The translations under genes and the position numbers were made by a program. Below, piece after piece: positions 1-9,475 of a stretch of 64,000 bases of DNA; the stretch's first letter is position 1; each line of letters begins with the position of its first letter. The notes under the pieces were generated by a model, which saw only the letters and a program-made list of their open reading frames with translations, was not told the origin of the DNA and did no database searches. The DNA is from an uncultured Tenacibaculum sp. (lineage in GTDB: Bacteria > Bacteroidota > Bacteroidia > Flavobacteriales > Flavobacteriaceae): assembly GCF_947502995.1 (NCBI RefSeq), contig NZ_CANNBW010000012.1, forward strand, positions 1-64,000. The letters are read 5' to 3'.

Positions 1-82
1 TGAGTTCGCTTTTTCTTGGGTACAGTGTTATTCATAAAATAAGTCTAAATTGTGTAAACTTATTTCAGGACGGGACAATAAA

Positions 83-114
83 ACAAAAAAAAGCTCAAAC
101 AAAAGTTTGAGCTT
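83..114 (-). terminator. Intrinsic terminator of the subtilase gene
   Basis: A perfect 10-bp stem (AAGCTCAAAC, 91-100) with an AAAA loop pairs with 105-114. The A-run at 83-92 reads as a U-tract on the minus strand, just after the stop codon at 143. Confidence 0.8.
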
Positions 115-142
115 TATGATTGGTTGTAAATAATTGAAGGGT

Positions 143-3100
143 TTATCTTTTAACCAATTTAGTGTTTAATTTTTTATCTCCTATACTAACTTCAAGTATA
201 TACATACCAGAGTTTAATTTAGAAACATTAATTCTTCCATTTGTTAATTCACCATTTTGAACAGTTTGTCCAATTGTGTTAACAATTCTATATGAACTTA
301 ACGCAGCTCCTTTAGTATTTATTTTTACTTCAACAAAACTAGTTGCTGGATTAGGATAAGTAGCTACATTTATAGCTTCTTCGTTACCTAACGCTTCAGC
401 ATCATTAAATGTTGTAAATAAACTTGAACTTGCTGTAGAAGCTACAATATTAATTGTATAATCTTCAACTTCACCATCAGCGAAGTTCTCACAAGCAGTT
501 TGAGCAGCATTGTACTTCATAGATACTCTCATTCTAGTTTGTCCTAAAACAGCGCTAGAAGGCACATCTACAGTTGCAGATAAGTTATTTGCACTAGAAG
601 AAGAACCTGAAACTACTTTTTCACTATCTTCAAATGTTCCATTTCTGTTGAAATCAATCCATACTGCCCAGAATTCTGTATAAGCTTGACCAGAGAATCC
701 TGCACTTACAATCATACTATTTGAACTACCTCTAGCTAAAGTACCAACTTGAGAAGTAAAGTCTGAATAACCACTTCCAGCACCTGTAGCATTTGCAATT
801 CCACCTAACTCTACATTATCAATCCATTCAAATTGAGTTCTATTACCACTAGAAGCACAATAATTAACTGGTGTAGGCGTATCACTATCCGTTGTAAATG
901 TTACCGAACCAGCAGCTGATTCATTTCCAGCGGCATCTTGAGCTCTAACAGAAATTGTATATGAAGTACCAGCAGTTAAACCTGTTAAGTTTGCAGAAGT
1001 ACCTGTAACTGTTCCTAAACTAGTAGATCCTTGGAATACTTCGTAAGCCGTTACACCTACATTATCTGTAGAAGCAGACCAACTAACTGTAGCTGTTGTT
1101 TGTGTAATACTTGATGCTTGTACATTAGAAGGAGCAGAAGGCGCTTGAGTATCTGTTCCAGCATTAACAGCAGTTAATGCTAAATCATCAATTGCAACAT
1201 CACTTCTCCATCCATTTCCAGTTGTACCTACAATTCTTAATTTAATAGTAGCGCCTAAGTAACTAGCTAAATCTACAGAAGCAGCATTCCATTGGTTACC
1301 TTGGTTTCCTGATTGATTCCAAACATCAGTCCAGCTAGCTCCATCATTAGAAGAAACTTGAACTTTTAAAGATCCCATGTTTGTACCATACATATGATTT
1401 TGGAATGTAAATGTAGCTGAAGATTTTCCAGATAAATCAAAACATCCACTTTCTAAAATAGCAGTAGCATTGTTTCCTATTTGTCCAGTACTTCCATTAG
1501 TAGAAGCTTCTAAGAACATATAGAAAGACCCATCAGCTCCAGAACTTGGTCCTGTTGTACTTGAAGGAGTACCTCCACTATCTCTTACCCAGTCACCATC
1601 ATCACCACCAACTTGAGTCCAACCATCATTACTTTCAAAACTTTCACTATAAGGTAAAGCTTGACAAGCAGCAGGTGCATTAGTTGTAAATGTAGTAGAA
1701 GAACTGTAAGAAGAATTTGTACCATCAGGACACTTACTACGTACTTGTACTTGATACTGAGTAGCAGCAGTTAAACCTGATAAATCTAAAGATGTACCAG
1801 ATACAGCACTAGTTGTCCAAGAAGTAGTTCCAGCAACTCTATATCTAACATCGTAAGTAGTTCCAGCAACTGCAGACCAGTTTACTGTAGCTCCTGTTTG
1901 AGAAACTCCATTTACATTTACTCCTGTAGGAGTAGTAGCATTACAAACTGCTGGAGTTCCAGTTACACCAGTAACGATTAAAGAGAAAGCTTGGCTACCA
2001 CCAGTTAAACTCCCTTTATGTGTTACTGTAATTGTATATGATCCTGAAGCATTAGCAACATCAACTCTTTCGAATGGATCTACATTATTATCTCTTTTAG
2101 CACTAGACGTTGGTCCAGTTAACTCATATGGTAAAAATTCAGAACTTCCTTTAGAAACTCTAATATCTAAATCATTTACTAATACTGGTGTAGTAGAATT
2201 TACTGTAGTCACAGCAGTACCTGGTCTATCTGTCCAAGAAATAGAAGCTAATAAAGGACTAGTTCCATCAGAATCTACAGTAATTGTATATGTTTGACCA
2301 GAAGTTAATGTTAATTCTTCAATTTTAGAAGCAGCTCCATTAGCAGTAATTGTTTCAGCAGCTCTTTTAGCATTTAAAAGTCCCCATCCGAAAACAGCAT
2401 CTGGACCAGAAGCACCAGCATCATCAGCTGTATGAAGTGCTAATCCTTTTAAAGTAGCAGCTCTCATGAAATTACCGTTTACATTATTATAATGTTGTTG
2501 TAATAAAATCATAGAACCAGCTACGTTTGGAGAAGCCATTGATGTACCTGTAATAGAATTATAAGCTGTATTACTATTATGATACGTAGAATAAACTCCA
2601 GTACCATTACCTGTAATATCTGGTTTAATACGGAAATCATCTGTTGGTCCTTCACTACTTGAACTATTAATAGACACAGAAATTAAATTTCCACTAGCAT
2701 CTACATTAGCATCTTGCGCATTAGCTACTACTAAATTATTTTTAGAAGTTGAATGACCTGTTAATTTATCCCATCCAGAACCTCCTGTTGGGTTAGAGTT
2801 TGCTGTATTGTCATTTCCATCGTTACCAGCAGCAACTACCATTAAATAGTTTGGTGCATTAAACATAATTTCATCCCAAGCACGAGACTCATCAATATAA
2901 CCTCCAAAGAAATATTGAGGTAATTGAACCTGACCTGTGTTAGGGTTTCTTGCAGCAAAACCATAAGAGTGGTTAGAAACTAACATCCCGTTAGCAGCAG
3001 CATTAGTAGCTTCAGACTGATCATTATCCCAAAAATAACCAACAGCTTTTGCATGTGGAGCCATACCTTTAGCATCTGCTTGAACACCAGAAGCGATAAT

Positions 3101-3610
3101 TGTTCCTGTTACGTGAGCAGCATGAAAATTTAATGTTGAGCTTCCATCTCCAACAGAAAAACGGTTATTACCTCCAGCTCCATCATATTCTTGGTGAGAA
3201 GCTCTAGCAATACCACCATCCCATACGTGAGCAGTCATACCTTGACCCATTAAGTTTAAACCTAATGAACCTCCGTTGTTTAAATGATTTGTTCTTGTAG
3301 ATCTTGCAGCATCTACATTAAAAGTAGTAAGATAAACAGGTACATCGTTTACAACTCTTTGTAATTGTAAAAACCTACCATCTTTAGTTGTAAGAGATGT
3401 TTTCCATCCTTTTTGTTTTGCTATTCTAATAGCTTCTTTTCGTTGTGAATTTTCTCTAGATTCAATAGATTTCTCTATTGTTTGAAGTTTCGTCAGATTG
3501 TACCGACTTTGAATCTCCTTAATTTGCTTTTCGTTTTGTGCATTAGATTGTAAACCAAAAGACAACAATCCAGCGAAAAGCAATACTTTTGGAAAGTATT
3601 TGTTTTTCAT
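143..3610 (-). CDS. Secreted S8 subtilisin-like protease with type IX secretion signal
   Basis: A 1155-residue multidomain exported peptidase. Residues 1-24 form a signal peptide ending QSNA-Q. The subtilase domain shows the catalytic triad as Asp131 (VWDGG), His163 (NFHAAHVTG) and Ser357 (GTSMASP), with oxyanion Asn263 (AAGND). It is followed by a P-proprotein-like beta region, a fibronectin III domain (about 555-645), a MAM-like domain (about 650-815), a second fibronectin III (about 825-912), a GEVED domain (about 920-1060, with DGEVEDY) and a C-terminal type A sorting domain starting at YPNPA and ending KLVKR. By family knowledge such proteins cross the outer membrane by the type IX system and are released or attached to the surface. 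The gene stands alone with its own promoter and terminator. The substrate cannot be told from sequence. Confidence 0.95.
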   Translation of the reverse strand: MKNKYFPKVLLFAGLLSFGLQSNAQNEKQIKEIQSRYNLTKLQTIEKSIESRENSQRKEAIRIAKQKGWKTSLTTKDGRFLQLQRVVNDVPVYLTTFNVDAARSTRTNHLNNGGSLGLNLMGQGMTAHVWDGGIARASHQEYDGAGGNNRFSVGDGSSTLNFHAAHVTGTIIASGVQADAKGMAPHAKAVGYFWDNDQSEATNAAANGMLVSNHSYGFAARNPNTGQVQLPQYFFGGYIDESRAWDEIMFNAPNYLMVVAAGNDGNDNTANSNPTGGSGWDKLTGHSTSKNNLVVANAQDANVDASGNLISVSINSSSSEGPTDDFRIKPDITGNGTGVYSTYHNSNTAYNSITGTSMASPNVAGSMILLQQHYNNVNGNFMRAATLKGLALHTADDAGASGPDAVFGWGLLNAKRAAETITANGAASKIEELTLTSGQTYTITVDSDGTSPLLASISWTDRPGTAVTTVNSTTPVLVNDLDIRVSKGSSEFLPYELTGPTSSAKRDNNVDPFERVDVANASGSYTITVTHKGSLTGGSQAFSLIVTGVTGTPAVCNATTPTGVNVNGVSQTGATVNWSAVAGTTYDVRYRVAGTTSWTTSAVSGTSLDLSGLTAATQYQVQVRSKCPDGTNSSYSSSTTFTTNAPAACQALPYSESFESNDGWTQVGGDDGDWVRDSGGTPSSTTGPSSGADGSFYMFLEASTNGSTGQIGNNATAILESGCFDLSGKSSATFTFQNHMYGTNMGSLKVQVSSNDGASWTDVWNQSGNQGNQWNAASVDLASYLGATIKLRIVGTTGNGWRSDVAIDDLALTAVNAGTDTQAPSAPSNVQASSITQTTATVSWSASTDNVGVTAYEVFQGSTSLGTVTGTSANLTGLTAGTSYTISVRAQDAAGNESAAGSVTFTTDSDTPTPVNYCASSGNRTQFEWIDNVELGGIANATGAGSGYSDFTSQVGTLARGSSNSMIVSAGFSGQAYTEFWAVWIDFNRNGTFEDSEKVVSGSSSSANNLSATVDVPSSAVLGQTRMRVSMKYNAAQTACENFADGEVEDYTINIVASTASSSLFTTFNDAEALGNEEAINVATYPNPATSFVEVKINTKGAALSSYRIVNTIGQTVQNGELTNGRINVSKLNSGMYILEVSIGDKKLNTKLVKR

Positions 3611-3688
3611 TTTGAAGGGTTATAAAATATAAGGTTCAGATGTTAAAATAAACTTAAACTAAACCTTAAAATTTTGTTAATAGTGCGC

Positions 3689-3718
3689 CAAATATAATTT
3701 TTTTTTATTTTAATCCAA
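3689..3718 (-). promoter_or_regulatory. Bacteroidota-type promoter of the subtilase gene
   Basis: Read on the minus strand, a -7 element TATATTTG (3689-3696) lies 19 bp downstream of a -33 TTG (3716-3718). This matches the known Bacteroidota consensus TTTG-N19-TAnnTTTG. It sits about 80 bp upstream of the start codon at 3610. Confidence 0.65.
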
Positions 3719-3797
3719 AAAAAACAAGGTTAATTATTTAAAATAGATAGAGTTAACCCCTGTTTTTTAACAATACAATATTTTTAGACGTTTTTTT

Positions 3798-5456
3798 ATG
3801 GTTATAATTAAGGATTTTTCAATTTCATTCAAAGGAACTAAAGTAATTAACAATCTTAATTTCAAAATAAAACCTAATTCTATATTAGGAATTGTAGGTG
3901 AAAGCGGAAGTGGGAAATCATTAACTTCTTTAGCAATAATGGGCCTTTTACCAAAAAGCGCAGAAATTTCCGGTCAAATTAATTTTATAAATTCTGATTT
4001 ATTATCACTGCCAGAAAAAGAACTTCAAAAATATAGAGGAAATGAAATTTCTATGATTTTTCAAGAACCAATGAGCTCTTTAAATCCCACAATAACATGT
4101 GGTAAACAAGTTGCAGAAATTTTATCTCTACACACAAAATTATCCAAACAAGAAATTAGAGAAGAAGTAATTTCTTTATTCGAAAAAGTAAAATTACCAA
4201 GACCAAAGCATATTTACGATAGCTTTCCACATGAAATTAGTGGCGGTCAAAAGCAAAGAGTAATGATTGCTATGGCAATTGCATGCAAACCTAAATTACT
4301 AATCGCTGACGAACCTACAACAGCTTTAGATGTTACTGTTCAAAAAGAAATTATTTTACTTTTAAAAAACTTACAATTAGAAACTCAAATGAGTATTCTT
4401 TTTATTTCACATGACTTGAATTTAGTTTCTGAGATTGCAGATGATGTTCTTGTTATGTACAAAGGTGAACTTGTAGAATACGGAAATACTACTTCAGTAT
4501 TCAAAAGCCCGAAAGAAAATTACACTAAAGCATTAATCAACTCTAAACCCAAAGAAAATGTTCGTTTAAAAAAGCTACCAACAGTAAAAGATTTTATTAA
4601 TGATACAGTGGAAAACAGTGTTTTTTCAAAAGAAGAAAGAAAAGCATATCATGAAAAAATTTACAATACCACTCCTTTTTTAGAAGTTAAAAATCTTAAA
4701 AAAGAATTTATTTCTAAATCATTTTTATTTACGAAACCAAATGTTGTTAAAGCTGTAAATAATGTTTCTTTTTCTTTATACCAAGGTGAAACATTAGGTT
4801 TAGTAGGAGAATCAGGCTGTGGGAAATCCACTTTAGTTAGAACTATTTTACAATTAGAAAAAGCTACAAATGGTGAAATTTTCTATCAAGGAAAAGATAT
4901 AACAAAACTCAACACAAAAGAATTAAAACTAATGAGAAAGGATATTCAAATTATCTTTCAAGATCCTTTTTCTTCATTAAATCCAAGAAAAACAGTTGGC
5001 GAAGCGATTTTAGAACCAATGACTGTTCATAAAATTCTATCTAATAAAAAAGAAAGAAAAGATTATGTTTTAGAACTTTTTAAAAACGTTGGTTTAGATA
5101 TTACTCACTATAATAGATATCCACATGAATTTTCTGGTGGACAGCGTCAAAGAATTGGAATCGCTAGAGCAATTGCCTTACAACCTAAATTATTAATTTG
5201 CGACGAATCTGTTTCTGCTTTAGATGTTTCTGTTCAAGCTCAAATTTTAAATCTATTAAACGAATTAAAACTGAAATATAATTTCACTTACATTTTTATA
5301 TCTCATGACTTATCAGTTGTAAAATATATGTCTGATCAACTTATTGTAATGAATGCTGGGCAAATTGAAGAAATTGGTGATGCAGATGAAATTTACACTA
5401 ATCCCAAAAAAGAATATACTAAGGCTCTAATAAGTGCTATTCCTAAAGGAATTTAA
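3798..5456 (+). CDS. Fused dual ATP-binding subunit of a peptide-type ABC transporter
   Basis: A 552-residue protein with two ABC ATPase domains in tandem, like DppD fused to DppF. Domain 1 has Walker A GESGSGKS (34-41), Q-loop Gln89, signature SGGQ (148-151), Walker B LLIADE (167-172) and the H-loop His205. Domain 2 has Walker A GESGCGKST (337-345), signature SGGQ (446-449) and Walker B LLICDE (465-470). FQEP/FQDP and LNP after each Q-loop are typical of the oligopeptide/dipeptide/nickel family. It would energise uptake of peptides at the inner membrane. No permease or binding-protein gene is next to it, so the rest of the transporter must lie elsewhere. The ATG at 3798 follows a T-rich stretch without a clear ribosome site. 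Confidence 0.9.
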   Translation: MVIIKDFSISFKGTKVINNLNFKIKPNSILGIVGESGSGKSLTSLAIMGLLPKSAEISGQINFINSDLLSLPEKELQKYRGNEISMIFQEPMSSLNPTITCGKQVAEILSLHTKLSKQEIREEVISLFEKVKLPRPKHIYDSFPHEISGGQKQRVMIAMAIACKPKLLIADEPTTALDVTVQKEIILLLKNLQLETQMSILFISHDLNLVSEIADDVLVMYKGELVEYGNTTSVFKSPKENYTKALINSKPKENVRLKKLPTVKDFINDTVENSVFSKEERKAYHEKIYNTTPFLEVKNLKKEFISKSFLFTKPNVVKAVNNVSFSLYQGETLGLVGESGCGKSTLVRTILQLEKATNGEIFYQGKDITKLNTKELKLMRKDIQIIFQDPFSSLNPRKTVGEAILEPMTVHKILSNKKERKDYVLELFKNVGLDITHYNRYPHEFSGGQRQRIGIARAIALQPKLLICDESVSALDVSVQAQILNLLNELKLKYNFTYIFISHDLSVVKYMSDQLIVMNAGQIEEIGDADEIYTNPKKEYTKALISAIPKGI

Positions 5457-5515
5457 CCCTTACATCAAAAAAATTAATATAGTATATTGCGATAGTAAAA
5501 AACTAGAAGAATTAA

Positions 5516-6532
5516 ATGAAGATTATTGTTCCTATGGCTGGTGTTGGCTCACGCTTACGCCCTCATACTCTTACCACTCCAAAACCTTTAACGGTTATAG
5601 CTGGAAAAACTATTGTACAACGTTTAGTTGAAGATATAAGCAAAGTAATTGATCAACAAATAGTAGAAATCGCTTTTGTTATCGGACCTGCTAAAAAAGG
5701 TTTTCCTTCTGATACTAAACAAAAACTAATCGAAATTGCTAATAATTTAGGAGCAAAAGGTTCGGTTTACGTTCAAGAAGAAGCTCTAGGAACTGCGCAT
5801 GCTATTTATTGTGCTAAAGAATCTTTAAGCGGACCGTGTGTTGTAGCTTATGCTGATACTTTATTTAAAGCTGATTTTACTTTAGACACAAATGCTGATG
5901 GAGCTATTTGGGTAAAACAAGTTGAAGATCCAAGCGCTTTTGGTGTTGTAAAACTAGACAACGGATTTATTACAGATTTTGTTGAGAAACCTAAAGAATT
6001 TGTATCTGATTTAGCAATTATTGGAATCTACTACTTTAAAGACGGAGATAAAGTTAAAGAAGAAATTCAATATTTAATTGATAATGATTTAAAAGAAAAC
6101 AATGAATATCAATTAACAAATGTTTTAGAATCTTTAAAGCAACAAGGTGCTAAATTTATACCTGGTAAAGTAGACGCATGGATGGATTGCGGTAAAAAAG
6201 ATCCAACTGTTGATACTAACAAACAAGTATTAGGATTTGAAGCTGCAGATGGAAATAACTTAGTTTCTGATGATGTTGTATTAGAAAACTCAGAAATTAT
6301 TCAACCTTGTTATGTAGGTAAAAATGTTGTGCTGAAGAATACAAAAATAGGTCCTTATGTATCTATCGGAGAACATAGTGTAGTAGAAAACGCTACGATA
6401 ACAAATTCTTTAATTCAAACGAATGTGCAAATAAGTAATGCCAATTTTGATAATGCTATGATTGGTAATTTTGCTAAATTTAATGGAAAATTCACATCAA
6501 TAAGTATCGGTGATTATACAGAACTTACATAA
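5516..6532 (+). CDS. Sugar-phosphate nucleotidyltransferase
   Basis: A 338-residue protein of the RfbA/GlmU nucleotidyltransferase class, which makes NDP-sugars from NTP and sugar 1-phosphate. The N-terminus carries the nucleotide-binding signature GVGSRLRP with PKPL (residues 9-26), and a catalytic-type Asp in AYADTLF. The C-terminal third has hexapeptide-like repeats (VVLENSEI, VVLKNTKI, SVVENATI), typical of a left-handed beta helix, so a GlmU-like acetyl/acyltransferase role is possible. The sugar is not identifiable. It opens a five-gene same-strand cluster that continues with TPR, DUF4292, EnvC-like and AI-2E genes, which suggests an envelope function. Flavobacteria often keep this nucleotidyltransferase next to TPR, DUF4292 and M23 genes. 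Confidence 0.85.
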   Translation: MKIIVPMAGVGSRLRPHTLTTPKPLTVIAGKTIVQRLVEDISKVIDQQIVEIAFVIGPAKKGFPSDTKQKLIEIANNLGAKGSVYVQEEALGTAHAIYCAKESLSGPCVVAYADTLFKADFTLDTNADGAIWVKQVEDPSAFGVVKLDNGFITDFVEKPKEFVSDLAIIGIYYFKDGDKVKEEIQYLIDNDLKENNEYQLTNVLESLKQQGAKFIPGKVDAWMDCGKKDPTVDTNKQVLGFEAADGNNLVSDDVVLENSEIIQPCYVGKNVVLKNTKIGPYVSIGEHSVVENATITNSLIQTNVQISNANFDNAMIGNFAKFNGKFTSISIGDYTELT

Positions 6533-7490
6533 AATAGAAACTTTAGGAGAGTATAAAAAGGCATTTAAAATCTTACCTTTTCTCCTCTCCTTTTTGTTTT
6601 TTACTAATTCTCAAACTTATGCTCAAGACAGTCTTGTATTAGAAGCTTCTGTTTCTGAAAAAAAGCTAATTGAATTTGAGCAATTGTTTTTTGATGCTAT
6701 AACTTCTAAAGCTATAAACAATCATCAAAAAGCAATACAACAATTAGAAGAATGTAATACAATCATCCCCGATGATAAAGCAGTACTTTTCGAGCTTTCT
6801 AAAAACTATTTTGAATTAAAGAAAATTCCTGAAGCTACAGAATATGCAAATCAAGCATTAACTAAAGATCCTGAAAATCTTTGGATTCGTGAACACTTGG
6901 TTAAAGTATACAGGAAATCTGGTCATTTTGATAAGGCTATTGAAATTCAAGAAAAAATAGGAGAAAAATTCCCTAAGAAAAGAAGAGAATTAGCTTTTCT
7001 TTATTTGATGAATAATGAAAGATCTAAAGCAAAAAAACTTCTTAACGATTTAGAAAAAGCAAAACTTTTAGATGGTCGTTTACGTAGATTAAAAAATCAA
7101 TTGGAGAAAGTTAACAAAATTAAGCGTTCGATTAAAAAACCTATTGTAAAAGAAGATTTACAAACTGCATTTAACAAAGATAAATCGTTTAAAAACTTAA
7201 CTTCTCTTTTAAAACAACTTGAAAAAAACAAGAGCAATAAAGATTTACTTTTATATAGTGAAAAAGGTTTAGGCTTATTTCCTGCACAACCTTTGGTATA
7301 TCTTATGAATGGCATTGCGTTAAATAATACTAAACAATTTAAAAAAGCTATAGAAACACTTAAAAATGGTATTGATTTTGTTATTGATGACAGAAAAATG
7401 GAACAAAAGTTTTATGTAGAGTTATTAAAAGCTTACAAAGGAACTGGAGATACCAAAAACATTAACAAATACCAGAAAAAAATTAAGTAA
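6510..7490 (+). CDS. Exported tetratricopeptide-repeat protein
   Basis: A 326-residue TPR protein. The longest frame starts with GTG at 6510 and overlaps the preceding stop by 23 bp. It has a hydrophobic segment (about residues 22-38, ILPFLLSFLFF) ending TYAQ-D, a likely signal peptide with an unusually long N-region. The true start is uncertain because no ATG lies between the GTG and the hydrophobic core. TPR-type helices are visible from ALFELSKNYFELKKIPEA onward through about residue 190, and again near the C-terminus. Its place between the nucleotidyltransferase and the DUF4292 lipoprotein suggests a periplasmic scaffold role in envelope assembly, which is inference. Confidence 0.8.
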   Translation: MIIQNLHKIETLGEYKKAFKILPFLLSFLFFTNSQTYAQDSLVLEASVSEKKLIEFEQLFFDAITSKAINNHQKAIQQLEECNTIIPDDKAVLFELSKNYFELKKIPEATEYANQALTKDPENLWIREHLVKVYRKSGHFDKAIEIQEKIGEKFPKKRRELAFLYLMNNERSKAKKLLNDLEKAKLLDGRLRRLKNQLEKVNKIKRSIKKPIVKEDLQTAFNKDKSFKNLTSLLKQLEKNKSNKDLLLYSEKGLGLFPAQPLVYLMNGIALNNTKQFKKAIETLKNGIDFVIDDRKMEQKFYVELLKAYKGTGDTKNINKYQKKIK

Positions 7491-7493
7491 TCA

Positions 7494-8267
7494 ATGAAAA
7501 AAGTATACTTTATACTTACCACATTAATTATCGCAACTTTAAGTTCTTGTAAATCTACTAAAGAAACTACAAGCACTTCTGCGATAAAAAACTTATCTGC
7601 AAGAAAAGTAGTTAAAAGGCATTTAGCTTCTAATTTTGAAGGAAATACCATCGACGCAAAATTAAAAGTTAAGTACAAAGACAAAAAAGAAGATATTGGT
7701 TTTTCAGTAAAAATGAAAATCAAAAAAGATGAAGTTATTTGGTTAAAAGGAACTAAAATTATTACTGTTTTTAAAGCTAAAATAACTCCAGAAAAAGTGA
7801 GTTTTTACTCGCCATACAAGAAAAATTATTTTGAAGGTGATTTTAGTATGCTAAAAAAACTTTTAGGTTTTGATGTTAATTTCAAACAACTTCAAAATAT
7901 GTTACTGGGTCAGGCCGTTCTAGATATATCTGAGAATAAACAAAAAGTTGATATTGTAAATCGCTCTTATCAACTTCATCCTAAAAAACAACCTTTATTA
8001 TTTGATATTTTTTATCAAATACACCCCGATCACTATAAATTAAAAAAACAATATTTAGTTAATCAATTAAAAGAACAGCGATTAGATATTGATTATACTG
8101 ATTATATTAAAAAGGATGATTTATTATTTCCTAAAAGAACTGTAATTACAGCTAAAGAGAAGAATAAATTTACCAACATTAATATAGAAGTTAGATCTAT
8201 TAACTTCAATACTAATTTAGAAATGCCATTCAGAATACCATCTGGATATAAAGAAATTAAATTATAG
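7494..8267 (+). CDS. DUF4292 family lipoprotein
   Basis: A 257-residue lipoprotein. The N-terminus MKKVYFILTT plus LSSCKS is a lipobox with lipidated Cys at about residue 19. The body resembles the DUF4292 family common in Bacteroidota, a mostly beta fold reminiscent of LolA/LolB-type lipoprotein carriers, as seen in segments such as DAKLKVKYKDKKEDIGFSV and VIWLKGTKI. The function is not established. A role in lipoprotein or lipid handling at the envelope is inference from fold resemblance and operon position. It starts 4 bp after the TPR gene, and its TAG stop shares a base with the GTG start of the next gene, so the two are probably translationally coupled. Confidence 0.85.
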   Translation: MKKVYFILTTLIIATLSSCKSTKETTSTSAIKNLSARKVVKRHLASNFEGNTIDAKLKVKYKDKKEDIGFSVKMKIKKDEVIWLKGTKIITVFKAKITPEKVSFYSPYKKNYFEGDFSMLKKLLGFDVNFKQLQNMLLGQAVLDISENKQKVDIVNRSYQLHPKKQPLLFDIFYQIHPDHYKLKKQYLVNQLKEQRLDIDYTDYIKKDDLLFPKRTVITAKEKNKFTNINIEVRSINFNTNLEMPFRIPSGYKEIKL

Positions 8268-9475
8268 TGAAAAAGCTTTTTTACATATCTATTTTAAGTT
8301 TTTTATGTGTTTCTCTTTCATCTCATGCACAAGGAAGAAAAGAGCTTGAAAAACGCCGTAAAAAGATAAATAAGGACATAAAAAAGATCAATTCATTACT
8401 CTTTGAAACCAAAAAAGAAAAAACAAATGCTTTAGATGACTTAAAAGATTTAAGTCAGAAAATTACTGTTCGTGAACAACTTATTGAAACAATTCGGTTA
8501 GAAACAGAAGAATTAAATAAAGAAATTAAGCAAAACGAAAAGAAAATAACTGTAAACAATACAGAACTAAAAAATTTAAAAGCCGATTATGCTGATATGG
8601 TTTTTAAATCATACAAGAGTAAATCACAGCAAAGTAAAACCATGTTTTTACTATCTTCTGAAGATTTCTTACAAGCTTATAAAAGAATAAAATATATTGA
8701 GCAGTATAAAAGTTTTAGAAAAAAACAAGCTCAAAAAATTATATATAAAACTAAAGAAATAGAACGCTTAAATGATTCTTTAACTAAAAAAAAGAATCAG
8801 AAAAAAGTTTTAATTAATACAGAAACTAACCAGAAAAACAGAATAGAAAGCGAAAAAGAAGAACAAGAAGAGTTAGTTAGTAAAATTAAAAATCAAGAAA
8901 GTAAGTATAAGCGACAATTAAATAAAAAAATTAGAGAAGAAAGGGCAGTAGCTAAAAGAATAGATCGAATTATTAGAGCTGCTATTGCAAAGGCTAATAA
9001 AGGAAAGAAAGGGAAAGCAAAGAAAGGAGAGTTTTTATTAACTAAAGCTGAAAAAACTTTAAAAGCCAAATTTGAACAAAATAAAGGTAGACTTCCTTGG
9101 CCAATTAATGGTGTTATTACTAGAAAATTTGGTAAACAACCCCACCCAACATTCAAATCAATAACTATTAATGGTACTGGTTTGCATATTAGAGGTAAAC
9201 AAGGAGATGATGCAAAGAGTATTTTTAATGGTAAAGTTTTAAGTATTACCAAAACAGATAAAGGAACAAAAAGTGTTATGGTTCAGCATGGAGATTATAT
9301 TACTACATACTCTAATCTTAGAACTGTTTTTGTGAAAAATAATCAGAATGTTACTACAGGAACTCCAATTGGTAAAGTATTCACTAATAGAGTTACAGGA
9401 AAAACTGAATTACTTTTTGTATTGTCTAAAAACACCCAAAAACTAGATCCTGCAAGATGGATTAAATCAAACTAA
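8267..9475 (+). CDS. EnvC-like murein hydrolase activator (degenerate M23 domain)
   Basis: A 402-residue exported protein. A signal peptide ends SSHA-Q, a long coiled coil spans about residues 22-260, and a LytM/M23 domain occupies about 275-400. The zinc ligands of active M23 peptidases are missing. The usual GxD-type motif reads GTGLHI, the HG motif is kept (VQHGDY), but the terminal HLH is replaced by ELLF. This pattern matches EnvC/NlpD-type activators, which bind and switch on amidases at the septum rather than cutting peptidoglycan. The start is GTG at 8267, overlapping the DUF4292 stop by one base. The AI-2E permease begins immediately after the stop. The specific partner amidase is not in the window. 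Confidence 0.88.
   Translation: MKKLFYISILSFLCVSLSSHAQGRKELEKRRKKINKDIKKINSLLFETKKEKTNALDDLKDLSQKITVREQLIETIRLETEELNKEIKQNEKKITVNNTELKNLKADYADMVFKSYKSKSQQSKTMFLLSSEDFLQAYKRIKYIEQYKSFRKKQAQKIIYKTKEIERLNDSLTKKKNQKKVLINTETNQKNRIESEKEEQEELVSKIKNQESKYKRQLNKKIREERAVAKRIDRIIRAAIAKANKGKKGKAKKGEFLLTKAEKTLKAKFEQNKGRLPWPINGVITRKFGKQPHPTFKSITINGTGLHIRGKQGDDAKSIFNGKVLSITKTDKGTKSVMVQHGDYITTYSNLRTVFVKNNQNVTTGTPIGKVFTNRVTGKTELLFVLSKNTQKLDPARWIKSN

Noticed and set aside
5434..5631. Frame of 65 residues overlapping the nucleotidyltransferase start
   Set aside because: Covered by the stronger frame and encodes no recognisable domain.
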